From Prevotella sp. UBA2742 (GTDB lineage: Bacteria; Bacteroidota; Bacteroidia; Bacteroidales; Bacteroidaceae): 64,000 bases of DNA. Under the pieces are notes generated by a model that was given only the letters and a program-made list of their open reading frames with translations, was not told the origin of the DNA and did no database searches. This document shows, in pieces, positions 1 to 9,760 of the stretch. The DNA is taken from NCBI GenBank assembly GCA_002353485.1, contig DEJS01000010.1, positions 205,872 through 269,871 on the forward strand, read 5' to 3'. Positions within the stretch are counted from its first letter, which is position 1. Every line of letters begins with the position of its first letter. A program made the position numbers and the translations under genes.

Positions 1-50
1 GGCGCCCATTTAACCAAAGGGTAAATTACATACAAGATATAGAGGGGCGT

Positions 51-347
51 ATGGAAGAAAGCAAAAATACCATCTATTTTGAGTCCGATGATGAATTCAC
101 TGATTTCTGTGTGGCTCCCTATGCGGTTGTCAAGCAATCGGAGAATGGTACTTATTACGTAGAAGGAGATTATTCGGATGAATACTTAGATTGTATAGAA
201 CAAGGAAAAACATTTATTATCAAGGATGAGGATTCCGTAGTCTTTGAAAGACAATGTGTCTCGAAAAGAGTACCTGTGGAAGGGACAAATAGAACAACCT
301 TGGTGCAACTGGATGTTGATAATCTTGAGGAGTATTGGGAGGAATAA
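51..347 (+). CDS. hypothetical acidic protein, 98 aa
   Basis: This small, strongly acidic protein is not one I recognise. It has no signal peptide, membrane segment or obvious motif. The start ATG follows a purine-rich AGAGGGG stretch that can act as a ribosome binding site. Its stop lies 17 bp before the best start of the next gene, so the two are probably co-transcribed. It may be a small partner of the downstream helicase, but that rests on position only. Confidence 0.6.
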   Translation: MEESKNTIYFESDDEFTDFCVAPYAVVKQSENGTYYVEGDYSDEYLDCIEQGKTFIIKDEDSVVFERQCVSKRVPVEGTNRTTLVQLDVDNLEEYWEE

Positions 348-364
348 TAGAAGCAGGATTTTGT

Positions 365-3300
365 ATGGGGATCAAGCAACAATTATCAGCCTGTCTGAAA
401 CAGACGGCACAGATGGAAGAGGAGGCTCAGAGCCTTGGGTTGGCTCCAAGCGAACAAGTGCGCTTGGCGGCGCTGTTGCGATCTGCTAAGGATGCATTGG
501 CGGAGGCTGAAAAGCTGATGCCTCAGGAGTGTGGTAGCGAACAGCAGGAAACGGCTACGAAGTTACGTCTGTGGGAACGCAAGTTGCTCGATTTGAGCCT
601 GCGCAACAATCTGCTCAATATGAAACTGGGCAAGAATGCCATTCGATATGAACATGACGACATTGCAACTTTAGAAGATGAACTGGACCAAGGCAAGGAG
701 TTTATTCTGGAGCAGAAAGAACTAAAGGGTATTTATCGTGCCGTGCGTACCAATCTGGAAGAGAGTGGTGTCAATACATTGTTTCTGACACTTGGCACAT
801 TGCAATGGAATGAAAGAGCAGGAGGCCGTCAGTATGCTGCACCTATTCTGTTGGTGCCTGTTGAGATAGTACCCATGAAAAAGGGAGCCTACGCCATTCG
901 CAAGCGTGATGAAGAAGTAATGCTCAACATCACACTGATGGAGATGCTCAAACAGCAGTTCGACATTGATGTAGAAGGTGTTAACCCCTTGCCGAAGGAT
1001 GCCCACGGCATTGACGTGAGTCTGGTACTCCATCTGGTACGTGAGGCCGTCAAGGAACAAACGGAATGGGAGGTCGTCGAAGACTCTGTACTAGGCATCT
1101 TCTCGTTCTCGAAGTTCGTTATGTGGAATGATATCCATAGTCATGGAACTGCCGTGATGGAAAGCCCTATCACCAGTTCTTTGGTGGAGGGGCGACTCAT
1201 GATGGCAGATGAGGGGGACCCCATAGATGCACGCCAATTGGACGCCACTATGAGACCAGAAAAAATGGCACTGCCTGTAGATACGGACTCGTCACAGTTG
1301 GAGGCTGTTGCAGAGTCGGAACGGGGGCGTTCCTTTATCCTCTTCGGCCCTCCAGGAACAGGAAAGAGTCAGACCATCACCAATCTCATTGCCAATGCGC
1401 TCTATCATCAGAAACGTGTGCTCTTTGTGGCTGAGAAGAAAGCAGCGCTCGATGTGGTTCAGTCACGACTGGCAAAGATCGGACTGGCACCCTTTTGCTT
1501 GGAACTACACTCCAATAAGGTGGATAAACAGCATTTCCTGCGCCAGATGCAGCAAGCCATCGATGCCGTTGGTGCTGAAGCTCCAGATGGTTTCCAAAGA
1601 GTGGCAGACCAACTCTTTCAGCAACGGTTGCAACTCATTCAATATATCAATGCGCTACATCAAAAACAGGAAGATGGTTCATCGCTCTATGATGCCATCA
1701 ACCGCTATCTGACATTGAGTGCTGAGCGTGGTGGTCATCCGCTCAGTGGACTGATGCCTAAGCAACGTCCACAATCGAAAGTGTCATCATATATCATGGG
1801 CGACACATTTGAAAAGCAATTGCCACTTCTGCCCCAGATTATTGATGGTGTGAAGAAGCAATTGGAGCGTGGACGCCAGATGTCATACTTCAACAAGACG
1901 CCACGCCAACTGTTAGAGGCTGATTACAAGTGGCGTAAGTTCGCAGCATTGGCTGATGTCAGTAATGATTTGCTCGACGACCTTGATGCACTCAATGCTG
2001 CTGCCGAGCGATGGCAGAAGAATATCGATTTGTTGCCGCTGTGGGAGCAATGTGCCGTAGCTATGCGTCAGACAGATAGTGCCGGTCTCGAACAAGCCAT
2101 TGACCGCTATCGTGAGTTGACTAGCGAGTTCCAGCAACTGACACGTCAGGAATTGGTGGCGCGTCTGTCAGCACAAGTGCCTGTAGGCGACCGTGACCCT
2201 GAAATAAGCAGTGAACTGACGCTGCTGAGAAAACGCATAGGCAACAATGGACGTGGCACTACTATTCGCAATATCATCGACCAGATGCCTACACTTTTGC
2301 CCAAACTGTGTCCTGTGATGCTGATGAGTCCGCTCAGTGTGGCCCAGTATATCGACATCAACGGTCCGAAGTTCGACCTCGTGGTGTTCGATGAGGCTTC
2401 GCAGATGCCCACAAGTGAGGCTGTCGGAGCCATCTGTCGTGGTAAGACTGTCATTGTAGTGGGCGACTCGAAGCAGATGCCGCCTACGAGTTTCTTCTCA
2501 GCCAATACGACTGATGACGACGAGGCCGATATGGACGACCTGGAGAGTATCCTCGACGACTGTATCTCGCTCAGCATGCCTTCACGCTATTTAGGCTGGC
2601 ACTACCGTTCGAAGCATGAGAGTCTGATAGCATTCAGCAATCAGAATTATTATGACGGGAGACTCACCACTTTCCCATCGGCTGATGATATGGTGCCCCA
2701 TGTGACGTTGCAGCACGTCGAAGGCTACTATGATCAAGGTAAAACGCGTACGAATCGTGCCGAGGCAGAGGCGATTGTGGCAGAAACATTGCAACGTCTA
2801 CAAAACGAACCAGCAAGGAGTATTGGTATCGTGGCTTTCTCGAAGACACAGAGTGACTTAATAGAAGATCTGCTCAGCGAGGCGTTGGCCGAGCATCCTG
2901 ATCTGGAGCAGCAGAACATGGAGGCTGAAGAACCACTCTTTATAAAGAATTTGGAGAATGTACAAGGCGATGAGCGTGATGTCATTCTCTTCAGCGTGGG
3001 ATATGGCCCTGACAAGGATGGAAAACTGTCGATGAACTTCGGACCTTTGAATAAGATTGGTGGCGAACGACGTTTGAATGTGGCTGTCAGCCGTGCCCGT
3101 TATGAGATGAAGGTGTTCTCTACGCTGCGTCCTGAACAGATTGACGAGCGTCGCACTCAGGCTGAAGGTGTGCTTGGACTCAAACAATTCTTACGCTTTG
3201 CAGAGCATGGAACATCCATGCTTCCCATATCTGCTCAATTTACGGAGAATCATTCTCTGATTGTAGAACAAATAGCAGAAGCATTACGTCGTAAGGGGTA

Positions 3301-3565
3301 TGAGGTGAAGACATCCATAGGCTCTTCCGCCTTGAGAGTAGATCTGGCCATCATTGACCCGCTGCATTCAGACCGCTATGCTTTAGGCATCATCTGTGAT
3401 AGCTCAAGCTATGTCCAGCTGAAAACAGCCCGTGACCGTGAAATTGTACAGCCAAAAGTGCTCCAGATGTTAGGTTGGCGTCTTATGCACGTATGGACTG
3501 TCGATTGGCTGCAAAATCCAGAATCAGTCATTGAGCACATTAGTCAAGAAATGAAACGATGTTGA
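365..3565 (+). CDS. DUF4011-type superfamily 1 helicase with C-terminal MTES_1575-like nuclease fold
   Basis: This is a large cytoplasmic SF1 (UvrD/Upf1-like) helicase-nuclease. The N-terminal part (to about residue 130) resembles DUF4011, with the pattern LWERKLLDLSLRNNLLN. Walker A is GPPGTGKSQT near residue 328, Walker B is VVFDEASQMPTSEA near residue 676, and VVGDSKQMPPTS and LNVAVSRAR are helicase motifs III and VI. The last 110 residues (LRRKGYEV to VDWLQNPE) fit the Vsr-like MTES_1575 endonuclease fold. The frame is open from 335, but the ATG at 365 avoids overlap with the upstream gene. Such proteins are often found in defence or repair islands; that role here is inference. Confidence 0.85.
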   Translation: MGIKQQLSACLKQTAQMEEEAQSLGLAPSEQVRLAALLRSAKDALAEAEKLMPQECGSEQQETATKLRLWERKLLDLSLRNNLLNMKLGKNAIRYEHDDIATLEDELDQGKEFILEQKELKGIYRAVRTNLEESGVNTLFLTLGTLQWNERAGGRQYAAPILLVPVEIVPMKKGAYAIRKRDEEVMLNITLMEMLKQQFDIDVEGVNPLPKDAHGIDVSLVLHLVREAVKEQTEWEVVEDSVLGIFSFSKFVMWNDIHSHGTAVMESPITSSLVEGRLMMADEGDPIDARQLDATMRPEKMALPVDTDSSQLEAVAESERGRSFILFGPPGTGKSQTITNLIANALYHQKRVLFVAEKKAALDVVQSRLAKIGLAPFCLELHSNKVDKQHFLRQMQQAIDAVGAEAPDGFQRVADQLFQQRLQLIQYINALHQKQEDGSSLYDAINRYLTLSAERGGHPLSGLMPKQRPQSKVSSYIMGDTFEKQLPLLPQIIDGVKKQLERGRQMSYFNKTPRQLLEADYKWRKFAALADVSNDLLDDLDALNAAAERWQKNIDLLPLWEQCAVAMRQTDSAGLEQAIDRYRELTSEFQQLTRQELVARLSAQVPVGDRDPEISSELTLLRKRIGNNGRGTTIRNIIDQMPTLLPKLCPVMLMSPLSVAQYIDINGPKFDLVVFDEASQMPTSEAVGAICRGKTVIVVGDSKQMPPTSFFSANTTDDDEADMDDLESILDDCISLSMPSRYLGWHYRSKHESLIAFSNQNYYDGRLTTFPSADDMVPHVTLQHVEGYYDQGKTRTNRAEAEAIVAETLQRLQNEPARSIGIVAFSKTQSDLIEDLLSEALAEHPDLEQQNMEAEEPLFIKNLENVQGDERDVILFSVGYGPDKDGKLSMNFGPLNKIGGERRLNVAVSRARYEMKVFSTLRPEQIDERRTQAEGVLGLKQFLRFAEHGTSMLPISAQFTENHSLIVEQIAEALRRKGYEVKTSIGSSALRVDLAIIDPLHSDRYALGIICDSSSYVQLKTARDREIVQPKVLQMLGWRLMHVWTVDWLQNPESVIEHISQEMKRC

Positions 3566-3566
3566 A

Positions 3567-3758
3567 ATGGAAATATTAGCAATTATTGGACTTCTCGTTT
3601 TGGTACTTATCGTCTTTACTGGCGGAGGTATCTTAGGTTGGCTATTTCATGGACTTGGAGCTATCTTCGAGTTCCTGCTTGATGGCTGGGGATCTTGTTT
3701 GAGGGTCATCCTCTGGATTATTATTATCTTCTGTTTGTTGGTAGTGCTGTGCCTGTGA
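3567..3758 (+). CDS. small hydrophobic membrane protein, 63 aa
   Basis: The start codon lies one base after the helicase stop, so translation is probably coupled. The protein is almost entirely hydrophobic, with two candidate membrane segments (residues about 3-30 and 40-63) rich in Ile, Leu and Val around a short GWLFHGLGAIFEF middle. I do not recognise the family. Its tight spacing to the helicase-nuclease suggests the two are expressed together. Confidence 0.6.
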   Translation: MEILAIIGLLVLVLIVFTGGGILGWLFHGLGAIFEFLLDGWGSCLRVILWIIIIFCLLVVLCL

Positions 3759-3848
3759 TGGAGGTTTGCGATTTAACAGCAACTTTTGAGAAGATTATTT
3801 AAAAGTTTTGAGGGGATTTTGCGTAACAAGCAACAAAGCGAATGAATT

Positions 3849-4037
3849 ATGAACAGGATAGAAAGAGAATCTGAATTCAGAGCCAAGATTGCCGAGCTGG
3901 ACGCTTATGTGGAAGAAATGAATGCCAAGGGCAATTTGACTGATGAGGAGGAGAAAGAAGTGTGGAGTGCCATGCGGCGAACCAACAGGTATTTGAGAGC
4001 CATCGGAGCCCCCGAGTCGGAAATGTATGACATATAG
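3849..4037 (+). CDS. hypothetical charged protein, 62 aa
   Basis: A short soluble protein dominated by Glu, Lys and Arg and predicted to be mostly helical (REFRAKIAELDAYVEEMNAKG). It has no known motif. It stands about 90 bp from the genes on either side in the same orientation. It could be a real small ORF of the accessory region; coding potential looks reasonable but there is no independent support. Confidence 0.5.
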   Translation: MNRIERESEFRAKIAELDAYVEEMNAKGNLTDEEEKEVWSAMRRTNRYLRAIGAPESEMYDI

Positions 4038-4101
4038 TTTGGCAATTTGACGGACAGCATTATAAATATCACTTTATATAGCAAAGACGGTTGATTTCAT
4101 T

Positions 4102-5193
4102 ATGAATGGAAGTTTTTTTGATAAGATTGGAGTAGCAGACATGGAGAAAGTCCATTCTGCTGTGATTGGTTGGATGTTTTCTGATGATTGCTGTGCATTA
4201 AACAAGCAACAAAAGTCAGAATTATTATGTTCTTTGTTTAATGTGAGGTCAGTCCAAGCATTTAATTCATTTGAAGTTAAGGTTGAACATCATGATATTG
4301 ATGTTCTCATTATCACAGACAATAATACATGTTGGGTAATTGAAAACAAGGTTAAATCTTCTCAACATAGCAATCAGTTAGATAAATACTATGATATTAT
4401 CAATGGGATTCCAGTAAAAATAGGTCGTAAAACTCATATTATTGAAGATTATAAAGCACTAAACAAACACTTTTGTTATTTGACGCTTGTGAATGAACAG
4501 CCTCAATGTATCAATAATGTATGGGTGAATACTACATACAAAGATTTCTCAAAAGCACTAAAAGATGCACTTTTTAATGTTAATCCAAATGATGATTATA
4601 TTATTCTAAAAGAATATTTGTGCTGCATTACCAATCTTGCGAAGGCTTTAGATGATTTCATAAATAATCATCAACAGTATCCATACGTCTTTGTTGACAG
4701 ACCGAACAAAAAGAAAAGAACTGGCAATTATATTGCAGACAACGGTCTCGAAACAATTTTTCAAAAATGCTTCCTTTCACATATTATAGGCAAAACTAAG
4801 AACTATAGTGGTTTTGATATTTCAGAGACTCATGGCATCGCACTGGCGGAGAAAAAAGATGTACTTTTTATTCGAGATTATAAATTGGGAATACAATTCC
4901 AAAACGGCTCTTTCAAGGCTCAGATACTTAATGAGAGTATAGGTGCAACTGATTTCTGGAATCATTGGAATGGAAGAATAACGAAAACAAATAACGGGGT
5001 AAAGATAAACAATATGCATTTCTCTGGCTGGACTTTTAACACTTCTAAAAGTCAGAAAGGCTCATATTTTTCCATCTCAAAAAAGATTCCCAATTGGTAT
5101 TCTAAATCTGTGGCAGACATTGTGTCCGATTGGGATACCATGTACAATGCATGTATGGAAGTTTTGAATGAAATTTCAAATATAATCCCATAA
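4102..5193 (+). CDS. PD-(D/E)XK nuclease superfamily protein
   Basis: The N-terminal third carries a nuclease-type core: an early conserved helix (EKVHSAVIGWMF), then DIDVLIITDNNTCWVIENKVKSSQ, in which D..10-15..E-N-K is the expected D-(D/E)XK spacing, followed by QLDKYYDII. This matches the PD-(D/E)XK family found in phage and defence-associated proteins (PDDEXK_4 type). The C-terminal half is unrecognised. The gene is clearly richer in A+T than its neighbours, consistent with recent acquisition. It sits alone, 64 bp after a small ORF. Substrate unknown; a stand-alone defence or repair nuclease is plausible. Confidence 0.75.
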   Translation: MNGSFFDKIGVADMEKVHSAVIGWMFSDDCCALNKQQKSELLCSLFNVRSVQAFNSFEVKVEHHDIDVLIITDNNTCWVIENKVKSSQHSNQLDKYYDIINGIPVKIGRKTHIIEDYKALNKHFCYLTLVNEQPQCINNVWVNTTYKDFSKALKDALFNVNPNDDYIILKEYLCCITNLAKALDDFINNHQQYPYVFVDRPNKKKRTGNYIADNGLETIFQKCFLSHIIGKTKNYSGFDISETHGIALAEKKDVLFIRDYKLGIQFQNGSFKAQILNESIGATDFWNHWNGRITKTNNGVKINNMHFSGWTFNTSKSQKGSYFSISKKIPNWYSKSVADIVSDWDTMYNACMEVLNEISNIIP

Positions 5194-5223
5194 GAATGAA
5201 ATGTTTTTGTCAGATTACTAACG

Positions 5224-5679
5224 ATGAAGCGCGTATTTATTGATATGGACAATGTGCTGGTGGACTTCCAGTCGGGACTCGACCAGGTGAGTGATGAGAT
5301 TAAGGCAGAATATGCCGGACGGTTGGATGAGATTCCGGGCTTGTTCGCCAAGATGAAGCCAATGGAGGGAGCCGTAGAGGCCGTGCATGAGTTGAAGAAG
5401 CATTACGACCTGTTCATCCTCTCTACGGCTCCGTGGAAGAATCCTTCAGCGTGGTCGGACAAGGTGGAATGGGTGACGAAGTATCTTGATGACGTGTTCC
5501 ACAAGCGGCTCATCATCTCGCACCGCAAGGATCTCTGCCAGGGTGACTATCTGATTGACGACCGCGGGAAGAACGGCACCAGCGAGTTTGCAGGCGAATG
5601 GATTGAGTTCGGCTCAGAGCAGTTTCCCAACTGGGAGAGTGTGCTCCGATATCTGCTGTCAGAGAAGAAGGAACAATAG
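5224..5679 (+). CDS. 5'(3')-deoxyribonucleotidase-like HAD protein
   Basis: A HAD-superfamily phosphatase of the NT5C type that would remove phosphate from deoxynucleoside monophosphates in the cytoplasm. Motif I is FIDMDNVLVDF, with the DxD pair at residues 7 and 9. Motif II falls in LFILSTAPWKNP and the last motif in DYLIDDRGKNG. The length (151 aa) is on the short side but all motifs are present. GC content returns to the chromosomal level here, in contrast to the preceding nuclease gene. Confidence 0.85.
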   Translation: MKRVFIDMDNVLVDFQSGLDQVSDEIKAEYAGRLDEIPGLFAKMKPMEGAVEAVHELKKHYDLFILSTAPWKNPSAWSDKVEWVTKYLDDVFHKRLIISHRKDLCQGDYLIDDRGKNGTSEFAGEWIEFGSEQFPNWESVLRYLLSEKKEQ

Positions 5680-5737
5680 ACACCAGTAACCGATAAGAAG
5701 ATTAACTATGGATTAGGAAAAAGAAAGGCAACTCACG

Positions 5738-5995
5738 ATGTTGCAAGAGATTTATGACAATTGGACGCCTCCGACACCGGCTTTTAAAGCCCACCACGAA
5801 GGCGTTCCCGAAGGTATGGTTCCGTACATCAGCAGCTCTGATGTGCATGACTACAAATACAACATCCGCATTATTCCAGAGGACGTCTTCCTGTCAGAAG
5901 ATGATGACCAATATGAGAAGATGGAAGAAGGAACAATCATCGCTCACTATGAATCGATGGAGGAGTTGGTGGCTGATGGGTGGATTTTGGACTGA
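5738..5995 (+). CDS. hypothetical protein, 85 aa
   Basis: A small acidic soluble protein without recognised motif. It contains a central stretch VHDYKYNIRIIPEDVFLSEDDDQ. It begins 58 bp after the deoxyribonucleotidase gene on the same strand. An alternative overlapping frame (5754-6008) has poorer composition and was not chosen. Function unknown. Confidence 0.5.
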   Translation: MLQEIYDNWTPPTPAFKAHHEGVPEGMVPYISSSDVHDYKYNIRIIPEDVFLSEDDDQYEKMEEGTIIAHYESMEELVADGWILD

Positions 5996-6076
5996 GCCTC
6001 AATCTTAAATACCGTTAAACGATTGAATTATTTCGGAGAATTGACTATTTTTGCCGAAACTTAATGCAATGCTATT

Positions 6077-7678
6077 ATGAAAGGACTGTCAAAATCACGT
6101 TATACGGCCTTCTGCCAGTGTCCGAAGAACTTGTGGCTGAAGGTGTATAAGCCAAACGAGGCAACCATAGATGCTGGCCTGCCGGCACGTTTTGCACAGG
6201 GAAATGTGGTGGGCGATCTGGCTATGGGGCTCTTTGGCGACTTCAAGGAGGCGCATGCAGAGAAGGCCGACGGTAGCCTCGACCTGAGCAAGATGGTGGA
6301 GCAGACGCGCCAGTGGATGGATGAGGGCGTGGAGAACATCTGCGAGGCTTCGTTTATCTGCGAGGGAGGCTATTGTGCCGTAGACATCCTGCGCAAAACG
6401 AATGGGGGCTGGGCCATCTACGAAGTGAAGAGCACCAGCTTCCCTGAGTTCAACGGCCAGGAGGCAAAGCTGGAGAAATATGCGCCCGATATTGCTTATC
6501 AGAAATGGGTGCTGGAGCAATGTGGCATCTGTGTCACCGGCACTTATCTGGTTTGTCTGAATAGCGACTATGTAAGGCATGGAGAACTTGACATCGAGCA
6601 GCTATTCGTCGTCAATGACATGAAGGAGATGGTGGAGAATGAATCTTTGAAAGTGCCGGCACGAGTGAGCCAAGCCATGAAGGTGATCAACAACGAGCAG
6701 GAACCCGACACAGAACTATCGGAATGCTGCATGAAACCTTACGGATGTGCATTTTGGGAGTACTGCAAGCGCCAGCATGGTGTGCCGTCGCCTTCGGTAT
6801 TTGACATTTATGGTGGCAAAGGAAAAGGCGGCTTTACGTTCAAGAAGAAATTGGACTGCTACCATCAGGGACTTATCGCCTTCGAAGATTTGCGCTCGAC
6901 TGACATCGGCCCCATTCAGAACATGCAGATAGAGGCGGCACTGACAGGTAGGGAGTTCATTAATCCTGAAGGAATTCGCAATTTCCTCGACCAGCTTTCT
7001 TATCCGCTTTATTTCCTTGATTTCGAGACGATGCAGGATGCCGTGCCTCAATACGATGGTGCAAAGGTCTATGCACAGGTAACCTTCCAATACTCGCTGC
7101 ACATCAAGGAGAAGGAGAGCACCACAAAGGTTGTTGAGCTGGAGAGTAAAGGAAGAAAACTGAAACTGCATAAAATAGCCAACTATATTACGCACAAAGA
7201 ATACTTGGCTCCAAGCGACGGCAGTGATCCGCGTCGTGCTTTGGCAGAACAACTCTGCAAAGACATTCCAAAAGATGTCTGTACGTTGGCATTTAATAAG
7301 ATGTTCGAGTGTGGGCGTATACGTGAGTTGGCATCTTTGTACCCCGACCTCGCTCCGCACTTGTTGAACATTGCTGATAACATCAAGGATTTGATTGACC
7401 CATTCCGTGCTGGCGACTACTATGTGCCGGCAATGGGTGGTTCGTTCTCTATCAAGAGCGTGCTGCCTGCCCTTTTCCCCTATGATCCAGAATTGGACTA
7501 CCATAATCTCGACGACCGTTGCCAGAACGGCGGTGATGCGATGACCATTTTCCCCCGCATTAAAGACATGGAGCCCGAAGAGGCAAAAGCCAGCAGGCAG
7601 GCCCTTCTCAACTACTGCAAACTCGACACATGGGCAATGGTGAAGGTGTGGCAAAAACTGAAAGAAATGGCGGAATAA
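6077..7678 (+). CDS. DUF2779 protein: Cas4-like nuclease module plus DEDD-type exonuclease-like domain
   Basis: The protein starts with KGLSKSRYTAFCQCPKNLWL, typical of DUF2779 and Cas4-like PD-(D/E)XK proteins. The nuclease core shows WAIYEVKSTS near residues 115-125. Cysteines in the first 20 residues and in SECCMKPYGCAFWEYC (about 215-230) could hold an iron-sulfur cluster, as in Cas4/AddB. From about residue 310 the pattern YFLDFETMQDAVP marks a ribonuclease-H-fold exonuclease motif I, with a matching acidic motif near the C-terminus (YCKLDTWAMVKVWQKL). Length (533 aa) is normal for the family. Cellular role is unproven; these proteins occur in accessory islands. Confidence 0.8.
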   Translation: MKGLSKSRYTAFCQCPKNLWLKVYKPNEATIDAGLPARFAQGNVVGDLAMGLFGDFKEAHAEKADGSLDLSKMVEQTRQWMDEGVENICEASFICEGGYCAVDILRKTNGGWAIYEVKSTSFPEFNGQEAKLEKYAPDIAYQKWVLEQCGICVTGTYLVCLNSDYVRHGELDIEQLFVVNDMKEMVENESLKVPARVSQAMKVINNEQEPDTELSECCMKPYGCAFWEYCKRQHGVPSPSVFDIYGGKGKGGFTFKKKLDCYHQGLIAFEDLRSTDIGPIQNMQIEAALTGREFINPEGIRNFLDQLSYPLYFLDFETMQDAVPQYDGAKVYAQVTFQYSLHIKEKESTTKVVELESKGRKLKLHKIANYITHKEYLAPSDGSDPRRALAEQLCKDIPKDVCTLAFNKMFECGRIRELASLYPDLAPHLLNIADNIKDLIDPFRAGDYYVPAMGGSFSIKSVLPALFPYDPELDYHNLDDRCQNGGDAMTIFPRIKDMEPEEAKASRQALLNYCKLDTWAMVKVWQKLKEMAE

Positions 7679-7746
7679 TTTGAATTTTTCGAGAGAAGTG
7701 ACCATATTATAATTGTAGAACAAATAACAACTAAAATATTCACAAT

Positions 7747-9393
7747 ATGAGCGAAAGTCATGGAACATCCCTCAGATTGAAACGTCATGAGGATTTAGCA
7801 AAAGTTGCAGCGTACGTAAAGCAGCAGGTGTGCGAAAAAAGTATAGAACAGGTAGGTGAAGATCTTTCCAAAGACGATGATTACGTAGGACTTCAGATTA
7901 ATGAAGAAAAGAATGAAATCATCTGGCACGACTATGGACACCATGGAGACCATCTTGATTTCAATCCCATTGCAGAAAGTGTCATCAAGGAGTTCCCAGG
8001 GGTTGAGATGGAATGTCAACAATGGTATGGACAAGAAGGGCGTAATTATTTCATCGTAGATGGCGAATGGCAAGAATATACTCTTTGGAAGTTTGTCGCA
8101 TATATTGACGGAAAGGGCGAGGAGGTTCAATTGGAGTACAAGCAACTGAAAGATGGACGGACCGAGGAAGAAAATCATGAAGAGCGCGACAAGATATGTA
8201 AAGAAATGGCAGAGCGCCTCAGCCGGTCACATCCTGACGTAGAGATTGCGGTATATGCCTATGACAGGTATGAGATTTGCATGAATGTCGAGGAGTTCTA
8301 TAAGGCAAAAGATGGACGTGCCATTAAAGAATGTGTGGATCGCGGATTGGTGGAGATAATGGATTACTTCGAAGATATGGAGTGGGTAGAGAGTATTGGT
8401 CATGTGCTTCTTCACCCAATGGAATTTGCAGCAGAACTCATCAGACGGACACGTAATGGCGAAGACTATTATTTTGCTACCAGAATGCTGATGCAAGGTG
8501 ACACAGCAAGATATTTCAGTCTGGTAGAACCTGCCGACAAGAAATGGCTGATGAAACAGGTTGATGAGCGGGAAGACATCTGTGCCATCTATTGTTTGCT
8601 TAATGGAATGCACCACAAGTATAAATTCTGGACGGAGACGTTCGTGGATGAAGATACCAATGAGGAAGTAAAATTACTTCGTTATGAATTTGTGGAGGGT
8701 TCCACTTTCGAGAAGAATGAAGGTGAGGAAGAACGTCTGATTCAAATAGTCATGGAAAATAAGGTTTGCCTCACCATCGAAGAGCTTACAAAACTATGCT
8801 CTGAGATAGACGATAACCTGGAACTGCTGCTGGAGCGAATCAAAAAAGGCGATGAGGAGGCTGCCGTTTTTATCGATGATCCTGCCACACTGCAAGAGCT
8901 ATGTGACAAAGGTAAGAAGTATGCTGCCTACGAGCTCTACCATAAGTGCATGTGGGGTGATGAGAAGAATGGTATCTTCATCAACAAACGAGAGGCAAGG
9001 CATTATTTTGACCTTGCCGGTGATGTTCCGCAGCAATATGAAGAAGAGTGGGACGATGTGGATGACCCTGGTGAAGAGTGCCCAGAGGAATTCTGCTACA
9101 TACTCACGGGCGATGCCAAAACGCTTGATGCGGTAGAAAGACTCATCAACGACCTCTGCCAGCAGTTTGGCACGCCTGGTAATGAACTGGGGCTCTACGT
9201 GCCACAACAGATGCTGATGAAGCTGCTCGTAGGTTCTGATTCCATCTACTATCGTGGCAATGTCATCAGCATGGAACGACAAACCTCTGACCGCCTTCTC
9301 ATCACTACCGAAGCCGACAAGGGAGAACCTCTGCTCTATGCCCTGCGCGAGTGTTTCGAGAATTTAACTGTGGAAATGAAATCAGAAGAGTAA
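7747..9393 (+). CDS. hypothetical acidic protein, 548 aa
   Basis: I do not recognise this protein. It has no signal peptide or membrane segment and is rich in Glu and Asp throughout. Around residues 400-430 the segment YELYHKCMWGDEKNGIFINK resembles a single Sel1/TPR-like helix pair. The remaining sequence looks mixed alpha/beta. Its stop codon overlaps the start of the next (frameshifted) gene in a TAATG arrangement, so the two were translationally coupled. Confidence 0.7.
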   Translation: MSESHGTSLRLKRHEDLAKVAAYVKQQVCEKSIEQVGEDLSKDDDYVGLQINEEKNEIIWHDYGHHGDHLDFNPIAESVIKEFPGVEMECQQWYGQEGRNYFIVDGEWQEYTLWKFVAYIDGKGEEVQLEYKQLKDGRTEEENHEERDKICKEMAERLSRSHPDVEIAVYAYDRYEICMNVEEFYKAKDGRAIKECVDRGLVEIMDYFEDMEWVESIGHVLLHPMEFAAELIRRTRNGEDYYFATRMLMQGDTARYFSLVEPADKKWLMKQVDEREDICAIYCLLNGMHHKYKFWTETFVDEDTNEEVKLLRYEFVEGSTFEKNEGEEERLIQIVMENKVCLTIEELTKLCSEIDDNLELLLERIKKGDEEAAVFIDDPATLQELCDKGKKYAAYELYHKCMWGDEKNGIFINKREARHYFDLAGDVPQQYEEEWDDVDDPGEECPEEFCYILTGDAKTLDAVERLINDLCQQFGTPGNELGLYVPQQMLMKLLVGSDSIYYRGNVISMERQTSDRLLITTEADKGEPLLYALRECFENLTVEMKSEE

Positions 9394-9718
9394 TGATTTT
9401 CACAGACTATTGGAAAGAAAAGGCTGCCAAGCGCCGGAAGTCGTGGGTGAGCAAAGCCAAACGCTTTGCTGAACAACACACGCAATTGGAGGATATCCGC
9501 AAGGAAGTGTATCTTCCGCTGGATTTTGGTGTGAATTTCAGTTTTGAGGATTATAAGCCTGTGCATTTCATCAAGCTAAATCCCATTGCCAGTTGGCAGG
9601 ATATGAATTTCTGCTTCTCAGAGGATGGACTGCGGGCGGATAGATCAGGGGTTCCTTCCAGCAGTTGATAGAGCACGTCCGTCAGAACTTTCCCTATATT
9701 CAAATTGAAGAGTATTAA
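9393..9718 (+). pseudogene. small frameshifted gene coupled to the preceding acidic protein
   Basis: The start ATG at 9393 overlaps the upstream stop (TAATG). The frame reads MIFTDYWKEKAAKRRKSW and stays open until a TGA at 9666-9668. From about 9644 a different frame gives a more natural end, IRGSFQQLIEHVRQNFPYI followed by QIEEY and a TAA at 9716-9718. The change of frame around 9636-9650 (GCGGATAGATCAGGGG) suggests a one-base deletion or a two-base insertion, or a sequencing error. Function unknown; the protein is basic at the N-terminus. Confidence 0.6.
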
Positions 9719-9760
9719 AATATGAATACTATTTACAATCAACTGAAGGAGTCTCCATTT

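Noticed and set aside
6716..7768. Minus-strand ORF of 350 codons opposite the DUF2779 gene
   Set aside because: It is a mirror frame of a clearly coding gene, and its translation is rich in Cys, His and Phe with no domain.
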